The translations under genes and the position numbers were made by a program. From contig NZ_FMZH01000004.1 in NCBI RefSeq assembly GCF_900101435.1, positions 436,615-500,614 on the forward strand: a stretch of DNA of 64,000 nt, written 5' to 3'. Within the stretch, counting starts at the first letter, position 1. Every line of letters starts with the position of its first letter. The notes beneath the pieces are model-generated. The model had not been told where the DNA came from, made no database searches, and saw nothing but the letters and a program-made list of their open reading frames with translations. Source of the DNA: Pedobacter soli (lineage in GTDB: Bacteria; Bacteroidota; Bacteroidia; Sphingobacteriales; Sphingobacteriaceae). Of the stretch, positions 9,677-18,187 are shown piece by piece.

Positions 9677-9684
9677 TACCTTTG
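9677..9684 (+). promoter_or_regulatory. Candidate Bacteroidota -7 element upstream of the Gly-rich secreted protein gene
   Basis: TACCTTTG matches the TAnnTTTG -7 consensus used by the Bacteroidota primary sigma factor and lies 48 bases before the start codon at 9733. The -33 TTTG is poor; only a T-rich run (9647-9652) lies upstream and the spacing is long. The assignment is tentative. Confidence 0.35.
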
Positions 9685-9732
9685 TTAAACCTTTTCAAGG
9701 CATTAAACTCTAACTAGCAAATTCAAAACAAA

Positions 9733-10641
9733 ATGAAAAAAATATTCATCGCTTTATTTGGTGTTTTATCGGTTGTGTCGGTTGCAAACGCACAAAAGAA
9801 AAAAACTTCAGGAGCTATACAATTCGAAAACACGATCGATCCTGCAGCTATGGCATCGGCCAATGGCATTCAGTTAACCGATCAGATGAAAGCCAGAATG
9901 CCTTCATCAAGTAAAACCAATTTTGAGCTATTGTTTACAGCAACCAATGCCAGTTACATGCCGGTTGAAGAAACCGAAGATAGCAATGGTGCAGGCGGGG
10001 GCGGTGGCGGAATGGGCCGGATGATGATGCGTTTCGGTGGTGGTGGCGGTAACCGCGAATACTACTATACCTTTGCTGATAAAGGCTTAACTGAAGTGTT
10101 CGATCTGAACGATACCACGTATTACATGCCAAGTAAACTAACTCTTTCTACTTCAGGACCAATTTCTTCGTTCAGAATGGGAGGCGGTAACCGTAATGAT
10201 ACCACTACGGCAAAACCTGCTCCGGCTCCAAAAATTGAAGTGGTTAAAACCGATTCAACCAAACAGATTTTAGGCTTCACCTGCCACCAGGCGATTGTGA
10301 GATCGACCAGGGCCATTAAAATTTTAGATATGGATAAAAATGTAGTAGAAGAAACCAAAATCTGGTACACCAACGATTTAGGCTTCGATTTTTCTCCAAA
10401 TCCAAACATGTGGACAGAAGGTGCAGTTCTAGCTATTGAAGGCAGAGGAAATAGCTCAATTGCCAAAAGCATTGAGTATAGAAATGTAAGTGCAAAAGAT
10501 GTGACCGCTCCTAAAAAAGCAAAACTGATTACCGCAGAAGAGTATAAAACTAAAATGGAGAATATGATGAAACGTTTTAGACAAAACAGACCAGGCGGTG
10601 GTGCTGGCCAGGTAAGAGTATTTGGCGGCGGTGGCAACTAA
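9733..10641 (+). CDS. Secreted GLPGLI-like protein, glycine-rich
   Basis: The 302-residue protein starts with a clear signal peptide ending VANAQ (residues 1-21). The C-terminal half contains KQILGFTCHQAIV, the segment KIWYTNDLGFDF and the block WTEGAVLAIEGRGN, which occupy the places of the WYT and GLPGLI motifs in GLPGLI-family proteins of Bacteroidota. Two poly-glycine stretches are inserted near residues 86-106, with smaller ones near 145 and at the C terminus. The function is unknown; family members are periplasmic or outer-membrane associated. A strong terminator follows, so it is monocistronic. Confidence 0.65.
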   Translation: MKKIFIALFGVLSVVSVANAQKKKTSGAIQFENTIDPAAMASANGIQLTDQMKARMPSSSKTNFELLFTATNASYMPVEETEDSNGAGGGGGGMGRMMMRFGGGGGNREYYYTFADKGLTEVFDLNDTTYYMPSKLTLSTSGPISSFRMGGGNRNDTTTAKPAPAPKIEVVKTDSTKQILGFTCHQAIVRSTRAIKILDMDKNVVEETKIWYTNDLGFDFSPNPNMWTEGAVLAIEGRGNSSIAKSIEYRNVSAKDVTAPKKAKLITAEEYKTKMENMMKRFRQNRPGGGAGQVRVFGGGGN

Positions 10642-10665
10642 AATATACAAGCAACAAAACATAGC

Positions 10666-10698
10666 AGCCTGTTCCATTTTTTGGGGCAGGCTTTTTTT
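10666..10698 (+). terminator. Rho-independent terminator
   Basis: AGCCTGTTCC pairs with GGGGCAGGCT (two G:T pairs) around an ATTTTTT loop and runs into seven Ts (10692-10698). It lies 24 bases after the stop of the Gly-rich secreted protein gene and separates it from the acyltransferase gene. Confidence 0.85.
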
Positions 10699-10772
10699 GT
10701 ATCATTTTTGAAGTCGTTAATTGTAATTCTGACATTTTTCCTATTATTGGAGTCAGATATAAACTAACCAAA

Positions 10773-11864
10773 GTGATTACAGCAGAAAACAGAACGAATT
10801 TACTCAGTACCAAACAACATTTTGAAATTTTAGACGGATTAAGGGGAGTAGCCGCCATTGTAGTAGTAATTTTCCACTTTATGGAGATTGCAATAACCGA
10901 TTATAGCAAGAATTTTGTCGGGCACGGTTATCTGGCTGTCGATTTCTTTTTCTGTTTATCAGGCTTTGTAATCGCCTATGCCTACGATACCAGGGCCCCA
11001 CACATTGGTATTACACAGTTTTTCAAATTAAGACTTATCCGCTTACATCCATTGGTTGTAATAGGAGCGGTTTTAGGTTTGCTTACTTTCCTCTTCGATC
11101 CCTTCAGCGATTTCTATCCCGTTTACGGCTTTGGCAAAACCGCATTATTGTTTTTAACAACTGCCTTTCTGATTCCATATCCGATTATGCCTGAGCGTTA
11201 TACCAATTTATTTTGTTTAAATGCGCCGGCCTGGTCATTGTTTTGGGAGTATGTGGCCAATATTTTTTATATCCTGTTGCTCTATAAAATCAACAAAAAA
11301 GCTTTAATAAGCCTAGTTTTAGTTGGCGCAGCTGTACTTTGTTATGTAGCTGTTCATTCAAAAAATGTAGGCGGCGGCTGGGGCGGACAAAACTTTTGGG
11401 ATGGCGGAGCAAGAGTACTTTATTCTTTTACAGCCGGGATGCTGGTTTATCGCTTTAACCTGATTATTAAAAATAAACTAGGCTTTTTAGGCGTTACAGC
11501 ACTTTTATTGGTTGCTTTTGTGTTTCCATATAGCGATGATTATAACTGGATTACCGAACCCATAATCGTATTGCTTTATTTCCCTTTATTGGTTGCGTTA
11601 GGTGCGGGTGCCACATTAAGTCCCGCTTTAAAAAATGCCTGCAGGTTATCTGGAGAAATATCTTATCCACTTTACATGACGCATTATCCGTTTTTATGGA
11701 TTTACCTTACCTATGTAGCTGTGGTGAAGCCTAAAGGCATGATGCTCTTTGGCATTATCCCTATTTGCGTAATATTACTCATTATTTTGGCTTATCTGAT
11801 TATGCGGTTTATTGATATCCCTTTACGTAAATATTTGAAGGATAGGTTTTTAACTAAGGAATAA
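10773..11864 (+). CDS. Acyltransferase family 3 membrane protein
   Basis: The 363-residue integral membrane protein carries the acyltransferase-3 landmarks: LDGLRGVAAIVVVIFHF (residues 22-38, with the likely catalytic His), GYLAVDFFFCLSGFV, FFKLRLIRLHPL (the R-x-R-x-x-P-like block) and about ten hydrophobic helices. Such proteins move acetyl or other acyl groups onto sugars of surface glycans or antibiotics. The start is GTG at 10773; no ATG lies between it and the first helix, and the N-terminal sequence before LDGLRG has normal length. It is not next to a glycan operon, so the acceptor is unknown. Confidence 0.85.
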   Translation: MITAENRTNLLSTKQHFEILDGLRGVAAIVVVIFHFMEIAITDYSKNFVGHGYLAVDFFFCLSGFVIAYAYDTRAPHIGITQFFKLRLIRLHPLVVIGAVLGLLTFLFDPFSDFYPVYGFGKTALLFLTTAFLIPYPIMPERYTNLFCLNAPAWSLFWEYVANIFYILLLYKINKKALISLVLVGAAVLCYVAVHSKNVGGGWGGQNFWDGGARVLYSFTAGMLVYRFNLIIKNKLGFLGVTALLLVAFVFPYSDDYNWITEPIIVLLYFPLLVALGAGATLSPALKNACRLSGEISYPLYMTHYPFLWIYLTYVAVVKPKGMMLFGIIPICVILLIILAYLIMRFIDIPLRKYLKDRFLTKE

Positions 11865-12176
11865 GGTTTAGCCATACAACTCATATCAGCAAGATAAAAT
11901 GCTCGGGTGAACAGCCATGGCTGAGAAATCTGTGCATCTGTGGCATTTTATGACGTTTGGAATGATATGAATACCGTTAATTGCGCTTCGACTCCTCTTA
12001 GGTTAACAACGATTAGAGATTCTAGAAAAATCCCTCCTAATCCTTGCATTCGTGGCGATGTGATGTAAAGTAAATCTTGCTTTTTGATCAATAAATCCAT
12101 ACCTTTGCACAAAATAAAATCACATTGTAAGTGATCTTTAAAACCATTTTATTTAAATTTTAAATCATAGTTGTAG
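11865..12176. other. Intergenic region (312 bases) before thrS
   Basis: No coding frame is supported here. The stretch holds a 12-base palindrome CAGCCATGGCTG at 11912-11923, phrases such as AATCTGTGCATCTGTGGC that resemble worn-down intergenic repeats, and the thrS promoter near its right end. Confidence 0.6.
12078..12107 (+). promoter_or_regulatory. Predicted promoter of the thrS-infC-rpmI-rplT operon
   Basis: A TTG (12078-12080) lies 19 bases before TACCTTTG (12100-12107). This fits the Bacteroidota primary sigma consensus of TTTG, about 19-21 bases, then TAnnTTTG. Transcription would start near 12113, leaving a leader of about 60 bases before the thrS ATG. Confidence 0.55.
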
Positions 12177-14102
12177 ATGATTAACATTACTTTACCTGAC
12201 GGCTCTGTTCGTCAGTACGAAAAGGGCACTTCTGCCCATCAAATTGCATTATCAATTTCAGAGGGCTTAGCCCGTAACGTATTAGCCGCTGAGGTTAATG
12301 GCGAAGTTTGGGATTCAACAAGACCAATCGAAGCTGACTCATCTGTTAAGTTATTAACCTGGAATGATGCTGCCGGAAAATCGACTTTTTGGCATTCATC
12401 AGCCCACTTAATGGCCGAAGCCTTAGAAGCCCTTTATCCCGGAACTAAATTTGGTATTGGTCCGGCGATTGAAACAGGGTTTTACTACGATGTAGATTTT
12501 GGAGATAAAGAATTCTCATCAGACGATTTCAAAGCTATCGAAACCAAAATGATCGAGTTGGCTAAACAAAAGGAAACTTTTGTACGCGAAAGTGTAAGCA
12601 AAGCTGATGCTGTCAAATATTTTACCGAGAAAGGCGATGAGTACAAACTCGATTTAATTGATGGTTTAGAGGATGGAAAAATTACTTTCTATACTCAGGG
12701 TCAATTTACCGATTTATGCCGTGGTCCACACATTCCGAATACTGGTTTTGTAAAAGCTGTAAAACTGATGAATGTGGCTGGTGCTTACTGGCGTGGCGAT
12801 GAAACTAAAAAACAGTTAACCCGTATATATGGCGTAACTTTCCCTAAGGCAAGCGAGCTTACCGAATATCTGGCTATGATTGAGGAAGCTAAAAAACGCG
12901 ATCACCGTAAGTTGGGTAAAGAACTCGAATTGTTTGCTTTCTCAGAAAAAGTAGGGATGGGTTTACCGCTATGGTTACCTAAAGGAACGGCTTTGCGCGA
13001 GCGTTTGGTTAATTTCTTAACTAAAGCACAGGCTAAAGCTGGTTACGAGCAAGTGGTTACACCACATATCGGTCATAAAAACCTGTATGTAACTTCCGGT
13101 CACTGGGAAAAATATGGTAAAGATTCTTTTCAGCCGATTAAAACCCCGCAGGAAGGAGAGGAGTTCTTCTTAAAACCGATGAACTGCCCGCACCACTGTG
13201 AAATTTATAAAACCAAACCACGTTCTTACAAGGATCTTCCGGTTCGTTTTGCCGAGTTCGGTACCGTATACCGTTACGAACAAAGTGGCGAGTTACATGG
13301 TTTAACCCGTGTACGTGGCTTTACTCAGGATGATGCACACTTATTCTGTATGCCTGAGCAGGTTAAAGACGAGTTTAAAAAAGTGATCGACCTGGTACTT
13401 TATGTATTCAAATCGTTAGGTTTCGAAAACTACACTGCACAGGTTTCGTTAAGAGATCCTGAAAATAAGTCGAAGTACATTGGTTCTGATGAGAACTGGA
13501 AATTATCTGAAACTGCAATTATCGAAGCAGCGGCGGAAAAAGGCTTAAACACCGTTGTAGAATATGGAGAAGCGGCTTTTTATGGTCCTAAGCTCGATTT
13601 TATGGTTAAAGATGCCTTAGGTAGAAAATGGCAACTGGGCACTATTCAGGTAGATTATAACCTACCTGAGCGTTTCGAACTGGAGTACACTGGTAGCGAT
13701 AACCAGAAACACAGACCGGTAATGATTCACCGTGCGCCGTTTGGTTCGTTAGAAAGATTTATTGCCGTATTGATTGAACATTGTGCCGGAAATTTCCCGT
13801 TATGGTTAAGTCCGGAGCAGTTTATCATTCTTCCTATTTCAGAAAAATATGAAGATTATGCAAAAAAAGTTTTAGATGAACTAAATAATTCCGATATTCG
13901 CGGGCTGATTGACTTTCGCGATGAGAAAATCGGTCGTAAAATACGCGACGCGGAGGTTAAAAAGATCCCATACATGCTCATTATCGGCGATAAAGAGATG
14001 GCAGAAGGTAAAGTTTCTGTACGTAAACATGGTGAGGGAGATTTAGGCGAAATGACGTTGGAAGAGTTCAACAATTTATTAAGAAAAGAAATAACAGTTT
14101 AA
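12177..14102 (+). CDS. thrS: Threonine-tRNA ligase
   Basis: The 641-residue product has the full bacterial ThrRS layout. A TGS domain (residues 1-60) is followed by the SAD editing domain with [11 protein letters not shown] (near 73) and [10 protein letters not shown], then the class II core with [11 protein letters not shown] (zinc-binding Cys near 337) and [11 protein letters not shown], and an anticodon-binding domain over the last ~100 residues. It charges tRNA-Thr and clears mis-charged Ser. The length is normal. It is the first gene of a conserved translation operon; infC starts 17 bases after its stop. Confidence 0.98.
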   Translation: MINITLPDGSVRQYEKGTSAHQIALSISEGLARNVLAAEVNGEVWDSTRPIEADSSVKLLTWNDAAGKSTFWHSSAHLMAEALEALYPGTKFGIGPAIETGFYYDVDFGDKEFSSDDFKAIETKMIELAKQKETFVRESVSKADAVKYFTEKGDEYKLDLIDGLEDGKITFYTQGQFTDLCRGPHIPNTGFVKAVKLMNVAGAYWRGDETKKQLTRIYGVTFPKASELTEYLAMIEEAKKRDHRKLGKELELFAFSEKVGMGLPLWLPKGTALRERLVNFLTKAQAKAGYEQVVTPHIGHKNLYVTSGHWEKYGKDSFQPIKTPQEGEEFFLKPMNCPHHCEIYKTKPRSYKDLPVRFAEFGTVYRYEQSGELHGLTRVRGFTQDDAHLFCMPEQVKDEFKKVIDLVLYVFKSLGFENYTAQVSLRDPENKSKYIGSDENWKLSETAIIEAAAEKGLNTVVEYGEAAFYGPKLDFMVKDALGRKWQLGTIQVDYNLPERFELEYTGSDNQKHRPVMIHRAPFGSLERFIAVLIEHCAGNFPLWLSPEQFIILPISEKYEDYAKKVLDELNNSDIRGLIDFRDEKIGRKIRDAEVKKIPYMLIIGDKEMAEGKVSVRKHGEGDLGEMTLEEFNNLLRKEITV

Positions 14103-14119
14103 ATTAAAATAATACAAAT

Positions 14120-14689
14120 TTGGCATTAGGAAGACCAGGATTTAACAGGGGGCCACGTCCACCTTTTAAGAAAAAAGAAGCAGAGCATAACATTAATCAG
14201 TATATAAAATCGCCAGAAGTGCGTTTAGCTGGCGATAATGTTGAACCAGGGATTTATCCTTTGGCGAAAGCTTTGGCGCTTGCTGATGAACTGGAATTGG
14301 ATTTGGTAGAGATTTCTCCAAATGCCGTACCACCGGTTTGTAGGATTATTGATTACAGTAAATTTGTTTACGAGCAAAAGAAAAAGCAAAAGGAAATTAA
14401 AGCCAATGCTAAACAAACTGTAATTAAGGAGATCCGTTTTGGTCCTAACACCAACGATCACGATTTCCAGTTTAAATTAAAACATGCGGTAAGCTTTTTG
14501 GAGAACGGCGAGAAAGTTAGGGCTTACGTGCATTTTAAAGGTAGAGCAATTGTGTACAAAGAACAGGGAGAAATTTTATTATTGAAATTTGCCCAGGCTT
14601 TGGAAGATGTAGGAAAAGTAGAGTTATTACCGAAGTTAGAAGGTAAACGTATGTTCCTTACTGTTGCGCCTAAAGTAGCAAAAAAATAA
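14120..14689 (+). CDS. infC: Translation initiation factor IF-3
   Basis: The 189-residue protein shows IF-3 N-domain features ([38 protein letters not shown]), a lysine-rich linker ([16 protein letters not shown]) and the C-domain ([19 protein letters not shown]). The only initiator before the conserved region is TTG at 14120. A non-AUG start is well known in infC: because IF-3 discriminates against unusual start codons, the factor limits its own synthesis, as shown for the AUU start of E. coli. The gene lies between thrS and rpmI, 17 bases after thrS. Confidence 0.95.
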   Translation: MALGRPGFNRGPRPPFKKKEAEHNINQYIKSPEVRLAGDNVEPGIYPLAKALALADELELDLVEISPNAVPPVCRIIDYSKFVYEQKKKQKEIKANAKQTVIKEIRFGPNTNDHDFQFKLKHAVSFLENGEKVRAYVHFKGRAIVYKEQGEILLLKFAQALEDVGKVELLPKLEGKRMFLTVAPKVAKK

Positions 14690-14718
14690 AAACAATTTTA
14701 TAAATTAAATAACAGGTT

Positions 14719-14919
14719 ATGCCAAAAATGAAAACCAATTCCAGTGCCAAAAAGCGTTTTTCGCTTACTGGAACAGGTAAAATCAAAAGAAACAAAGCAT
14801 ACAAAAGTCACATCTTAACCAAGATGAGTACTAAACGTAAACGTGCGCTTGGAAATGCAGGAATTGTAACAGATGCAGATTCAGGTAACGTAAAACGTAT
14901 GCTTTGCATCGGAAAGTAA
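14719..14919 (+). CDS. rpmI: 50S ribosomal protein L35
   Basis: This 66-residue basic protein begins [20 protein letters not shown], the classical L35 N terminus, followed by [15 protein letters not shown]. The length is that of the family. It lies 29 bases after infC and is followed after 73 bases by rplT. Confidence 0.97.
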   Translation: MPKMKTNSSAKKRFSLTGTGKIKRNKAYKSHILTKMSTKRKRALGNAGIVTDADSGNVKRMLCIGK

Positions 14920-14935
14920 TTCATTAATTTCACCA

Positions 14936-14976
14936 GGTATCAGGCATTAAAGTTCCTTAAGTGGACGCCGCTTACC
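14936..14976 (+). promoter_or_regulatory. Possible structured leader of rplT
   Basis: In the 73-base gap between rpmI and rplT, TAAGTGG (14958-14964) pairs with CCGCTTA (14968-14974) around an ACG loop, with one G:T pair. GGTA at 14936 could alternatively pair with TACC at 14973. L20 represses its own operon in other bacteria by binding mRNA; this hairpin is a candidate site, but the assignment rests on position only. Confidence 0.3.
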
Positions 14977-14992
14977 AAAAAACAACAACAAC

Positions 14993-15337
14993 ATGCCACG
15001 TTCGGTAAACGCAGTAGCTTCGAGAAGAAGAAGAAAAAAGATCCTTAATTTAGCCAAAGGTTATTGGGGAGCAAGAAGTAAGGTTTATACTGTTGCTAAA
15101 AACACAGTAGAAAAAGGTTTGCAATATGCATACCGCGACCGTAAAGTTAAGAAAAGAGAATTCCGCGGATTGTGGATCCAACGTATCAACGCTGGTGCAC
15201 GTCAACACGGTATTTCTTACTCTCAATTAATCGGTAAACTAGCTTCTAAAGAAATCGGTTTAAACCGTAAAGTATTGGCTGATTTAGCAATGAATCACCC
15301 AGAAGCTTTCAAAGCTGTAATTGATGCAGTAAAATAG
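14993..15337 (+). CDS. rplT: 50S ribosomal protein L20
   Basis: The 114-residue protein begins [18 protein letters not shown] and contains [17 protein letters not shown] and [20 protein letters not shown], which are diagnostic of L20. It binds 23S rRNA early in assembly of the large subunit. It is the last gene of the operon and is followed by a strong intrinsic terminator. Confidence 0.97.
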   Translation: MPRSVNAVASRRRRKKILNLAKGYWGARSKVYTVAKNTVEKGLQYAYRDRKVKKREFRGLWIQRINAGARQHGISYSQLIGKLASKEIGLNRKVLADLAMNHPEAFKAVIDAVK

Positions 15338-15366
15338 AAATTTTCGCTCAGGCGATAATCATATTT

Positions 15367-15398
15367 AAAAAAGGGAATCAGTCTGGTTCCCTTTTTTT
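15367..15398. terminator. Bidirectional terminator between rplT and yegP
   Basis: AAAAAAGGGAA pairs with TTCCCTTTTTT around a 9-base loop. The A run and T run make it usable on both strands, which suits its place between the convergent rplT and yegP genes. Confidence 0.85.
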
Positions 15399-15404
15399 GT
15401 GCAC

Positions 15405-15734
15405 TTAACTTTGATCATCTGTGTCTGCATCTGGTGCATTCTTTTGAACAGATTCAATACCATTATCTCTTGCAGCTGTACTTTCGTACATTTCGCTCGA
15501 GCCGATAATTTGCCCGTTGCTAGCTTTTAGGCTAAAATAGTACTTACCATTGCTCGAGGTTTTCTTTTCAAATTTAGAATCGTCTTGTGCGTTCTTTTTA
15601 ACAGACTCGATGCCGTTTTCACAGCTTGATTTTGCTGCGTAACCTTCGCTGGATAAAATAACCTGACCATTACCTGCTTTCAGATTAAACTGATATTCGC
15701 CGTTAGTCCTTTTAGTAATTACAAATTTTCCCAT
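15405..15734 (-). CDS. yegP: YegP family protein (tandem DUF1508)
   Basis: The 109-residue protein consists of two tandem copies of a ~48-residue motif. Copy one runs from about residue 3 (FVITKRTNGEYQFNLKAGNG ... ENGIESVKKNA) and copy two from about residue 54 (FEKKTSSNGKYYFSLKASNG ... DNGIESVQKNA). This is the YegP/DUF1508 arrangement, a small beta-rich cytoplasmic protein. The molecular function is not established; homologues are often stress related. It shares the terminator with rplT. Confidence 0.9.
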   Translation of the reverse strand: MGKFVITKRTNGEYQFNLKAGNGQVILSSEGYAAKSSCENGIESVKKNAQDDSKFEKKTSSNGKYYFSLKASNGQIIGSSEMYESTAARDNGIESVQKNAPDADTDDQS

Positions 15735-15864
15735 AATACTGATTTTAATTATCTGGTTTAAAATGTCTTATACTTAAAGTTATAAAAGTTTGTAAGTAAA
15801 ATCAATACGGGGATGAGAATTAAAGAAAACTTAACGCGGAATGTTATAGCGATAAAAAAGGGAT

Positions 15865-15964
15865 CGTCATTGCGAGAAGGCTTTTCAGCCGACGAAGCAA
15901 TCTTACAACGGTCGCTACCAGCATACGCTTTAAGATTGCTTCGTCGTTCCTTCTCGCAATGACG
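15865..15964. repeat. 100-base palindromic repeat element
   Basis: The two arms are near-perfect reverse complements. Each arm has CGTCATTGCGAGAAGG, a short variable insert (10 bases on the left, 3 on the right) and GACGAAGCAATCTTA; the loop is about 28 bases. Such CGTCATTGCGAG...GAAGCAATCTT elements are, from memory, abundant in Bacteroidota genomes and resemble REP/MITE-type non-autonomous repeats. It lies between yegP and the metalloprotease gene and ends just before the latter's stop codon, so it may also act as a transcript end. Confidence 0.8.
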
Positions 15965-15970
15965 AATTTT

Positions 15971-17572
15971 TTAATACAATCCCAGTTCTGCTAAACAAGC
16001 AAATTGCTGACCATCGTGTGCAGATTTTGCAATAATTTTATAGTATAGAAAGGTTTGTGGCGAAGCAAAATCAAAGTACTGTACACCACTAATGTTTTTA
16101 GCCACATAATTACCTTGCGAGGTAAAATTAATGCCATCTGTACTGGTTAGTATTTCGAAATCTTTAACTGCACGGCTTAAGCTGCTGCGCTGCAATAAAC
16201 TTACACCACTAGCTGTTTTTGATGTTGTTCCTATCTTTATCACCACGTTATGCGGATAAGAGGTAGCGGAGGTTCTCCATCTCGAATGCCAAACGGTATT
16301 GGCATCGCCATCTATTAAACTGGTGGCTTTACCATCAGAACTTTCCTCCGAGCTGAATGAGGCAATGCTCCATCCGGTTTTACTTAGCTCGTTTTTAGTT
16401 GAGAATCCCAACACAGGTAAGCCACCCGAAAAGGTATAAGCATAAATCTGTTCAGTTACTGTACCATTATCATGCACCAGTTTCACTTTCAGCTCATAAG
16501 GAATACCATCGGCCTTTTCCTGCAAATCGGCAATAGGCATGACAACCCTGAAACTATCTGTGCCAATTTTTTTCGATTCCCAGGTAATGGCATTATAATC
16601 TTTGTTAACCCCTGTACCTTCGTTGTTTACATTTGGATCGTTATAATACAAGATGCTGGTTACATTACCGGTTGAGGTGAATTTTCCGGATACCACGATT
16701 GATGCCAAACCGCTATCGTAGCTGGCATAAATTTTAGGAATATTGGTAGTAACTGAGCCGTAATAGGTATTGGAGTTGTTGTTAAAAACCTGGTTAGCAT
16801 TTAAAATTGCAGCATCGGCGGCAGTTAAAAAGGTTGGACTTTTACCTAACGTTCCGTTACCGGCCCACATTAATGCCATGCCCAGTGTTGAGTTTTCGGA
16901 AACTTTTTGTCTGTTGTGTGGTAAATTTAAGCCATGGCCCAGTTCGTGCACCATACCACCAAACCAAACGCTGAAGCGATTACCTACCGTTGTGTTTAAG
17001 CCAAGGTTGGCAATATCCATTTCTTCATAATCAAGGGCATAACACCAACGGCCGGTACCATAAAACGGACCACCGCTTGGCGTGCCATTCGAGCCGATGG
17101 AGTACCTTGGTATGATAATTAAAGTATGGTCGCTGGTTTTATCGGCAGGGTGGGCTGCAAAATAAGCATTAACTTCGCTGGCCACAGCACCAGAACCACC
17201 TGAGTAAGGATAACTGCTTTTTGGCAAACTTCCTCTGATAGTTAGAATTTTTACGCCTCCAGAGCCGTCATCGGCCAGACCAAAAGTTTTGTTGCCATAG
17301 CCATTCCGGTTCATTTCCTGTTTGTACCAGTCCTGGGTCCACAGTAGAAGGTCGCTTAATCTTTTTCTGTAACCCGCTAAGGTATCCAGATCGTTTGGCA
17401 CAAAATACACAACATTTACATTGCGTGTTTGTGTAACAATGTTTGCCGTGGCCATTTTGTGGCTAATGGTTGGCGTTTTTTCTTCTGGTTGTAAAGTTTC
17501 GGCCTTTTTACAAGATAGGGCAAACAGACAGGCGGAGACAAGGCCTGCAAAAAGTAGACTGTTTTTTTTCAT
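15971..17572 (-). CDS. Metzincin-like lipoprotein with C-terminal discoidin (F5/8 type C) domain
   Basis: The 533-residue protein has an SPII signal with lipobox FALSC (Cys at residue 21) followed by KK, so it is a lipoprotein. A zinc protease motif HELGHGLNLPH lies near residues 206-216; it fits HExxHxxxxxH, with Asn where metzincins normally have Gly. Residues about 400-533 form a discoidin-like domain (SLIDGDANTVWHSRW ... FEILTSTDGINF ... YYKIIAKS), a carbohydrate- or surface-binding module. It probably cleaves a protein or glycoprotein at the cell surface. Two copies of CAAACGTTTG lie upstream and may control it. Confidence 0.78.
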   Translation of the reverse strand: MKKNSLLFAGLVSACLFALSCKKAETLQPEEKTPTISHKMATANIVTQTRNVNVVYFVPNDLDTLAGYRKRLSDLLLWTQDWYKQEMNRNGYGNKTFGLADDGSGGVKILTIRGSLPKSSYPYSGGSGAVASEVNAYFAAHPADKTSDHTLIIIPRYSIGSNGTPSGGPFYGTGRWCYALDYEEMDIANLGLNTTVGNRFSVWFGGMVHELGHGLNLPHNRQKVSENSTLGMALMWAGNGTLGKSPTFLTAADAAILNANQVFNNNSNTYYGSVTTNIPKIYASYDSGLASIVVSGKFTSTGNVTSILYYNDPNVNNEGTGVNKDYNAITWESKKIGTDSFRVVMPIADLQEKADGIPYELKVKLVHDNGTVTEQIYAYTFSGGLPVLGFSTKNELSKTGWSIASFSSEESSDGKATSLIDGDANTVWHSRWRTSATSYPHNVVIKIGTTSKTASGVSLLQRSSLSRAVKDFEILTSTDGINFTSQGNYVAKNISGVQYFDFASPQTFLYYKIIAKSAHDGQQFACLAELGLY

Positions 17573-17812
17573 CAGATAATTTTTAGGTTAGGAATTGATA
17601 ATATGCAATTTGGTTAATAATGCCTTGTTTAACGTGCTGATCTCAGCCACATGTCCTGATCTTTTTTTAAGATCACATCATCAATATTTGCCAAACCTGG
17701 CCGCTATCTCTCAACTTTTTGATTAAAAATGAAGCGTAATAAGTTAGTTTCTGCTTGTTTTGTAATCCTTAAGTTACATACAGAAATTGTACTTCGTTAA
17801 AATAAATCAGCG

Positions 17813-17822
17813 CAAACGTTTG
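17813..17822. promoter_or_regulatory. LacI-type operator-like palindrome, copy 1
   Basis: CAAACGTTTG is a perfect palindrome within CGCAAACGTTTGTG. Its AAACGTTT centre resembles the operators of LacI/GalR-family regulators. It lies about 240 bases upstream of the metalloprotease start. Confidence 0.45.
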
Positions 17823-17929
17823 TGTTATAATTGTCTGAAATACATTTAATAATAATACCTGAAAAACATATACAGTACATTTTAAGCACTTTTTTACATA
17901 AGCCAAAGAGATGGAGGGATTATAAAACG

Positions 17930-17939
17930 CAAACGTTTG
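17930..17939. promoter_or_regulatory. LacI-type operator-like palindrome, copy 2
   Basis: A second CAAACGTTTG, again preceded by CG (CGCAAACGTTTGAC), starts 117 bases after the first. Two matching sites in one upstream region suggest binding by a dimeric or tetrameric repressor with looping. No LacI-family regulator is encoded in the window. Confidence 0.45.
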
Positions 17940-18187
17940 ACTGTTTAGTCAAAGCATATTTGTTGTGCTTATGTTATCGCTGTTATTTTTTAAATGTAGT
18001 ATTTGTGAGACTTGTGAGCTTTGTTTTTGCGGCTGAAACAGCTGAATGGAAATAACAGCATTTTTTTAATTAAAAAATGGAAAGCCAGCAAATTAAATTT
18101 TGAGATAGGAGAGCGACCAGAAGCCAGATCACAGGTGTTAATTTGTGCTTCAGTAATCAAAAATAATTAGAAAATAGCTGTAATCTT

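Larger units (their letters stand above)
17573..18187. other. Intergenic region (615 bases) with two identical operator-like palindromes
   Basis: No convincing gene. A 74-codon frame at 17831-18055 on the plus strand has no family resemblance and a Cys/Tyr/Leu-rich composition typical of chance ORFs. The region is AT-rich and lies upstream of the leftward metalloprotease gene and downstream of the leftward DUF294 gene. The only clear structure is the pair of CAAACGTTTG palindromes. Confidence 0.6.

Noticed and set aside
10122..10637. 171-codon minus-strand frame opposite the Gly-rich secreted protein
   Set aside because: It is the antisense shadow of glycine-rich codons, giving a Pro/Leu-rich translation without domain features.
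17831..18055. 74-codon plus-strand frame in the 615-base spacer
   Set aside because: No family resemblance, skewed Cys/Leu/Phe content and one of the CAAACGTTTG palindromes lies inside it; more likely chance.
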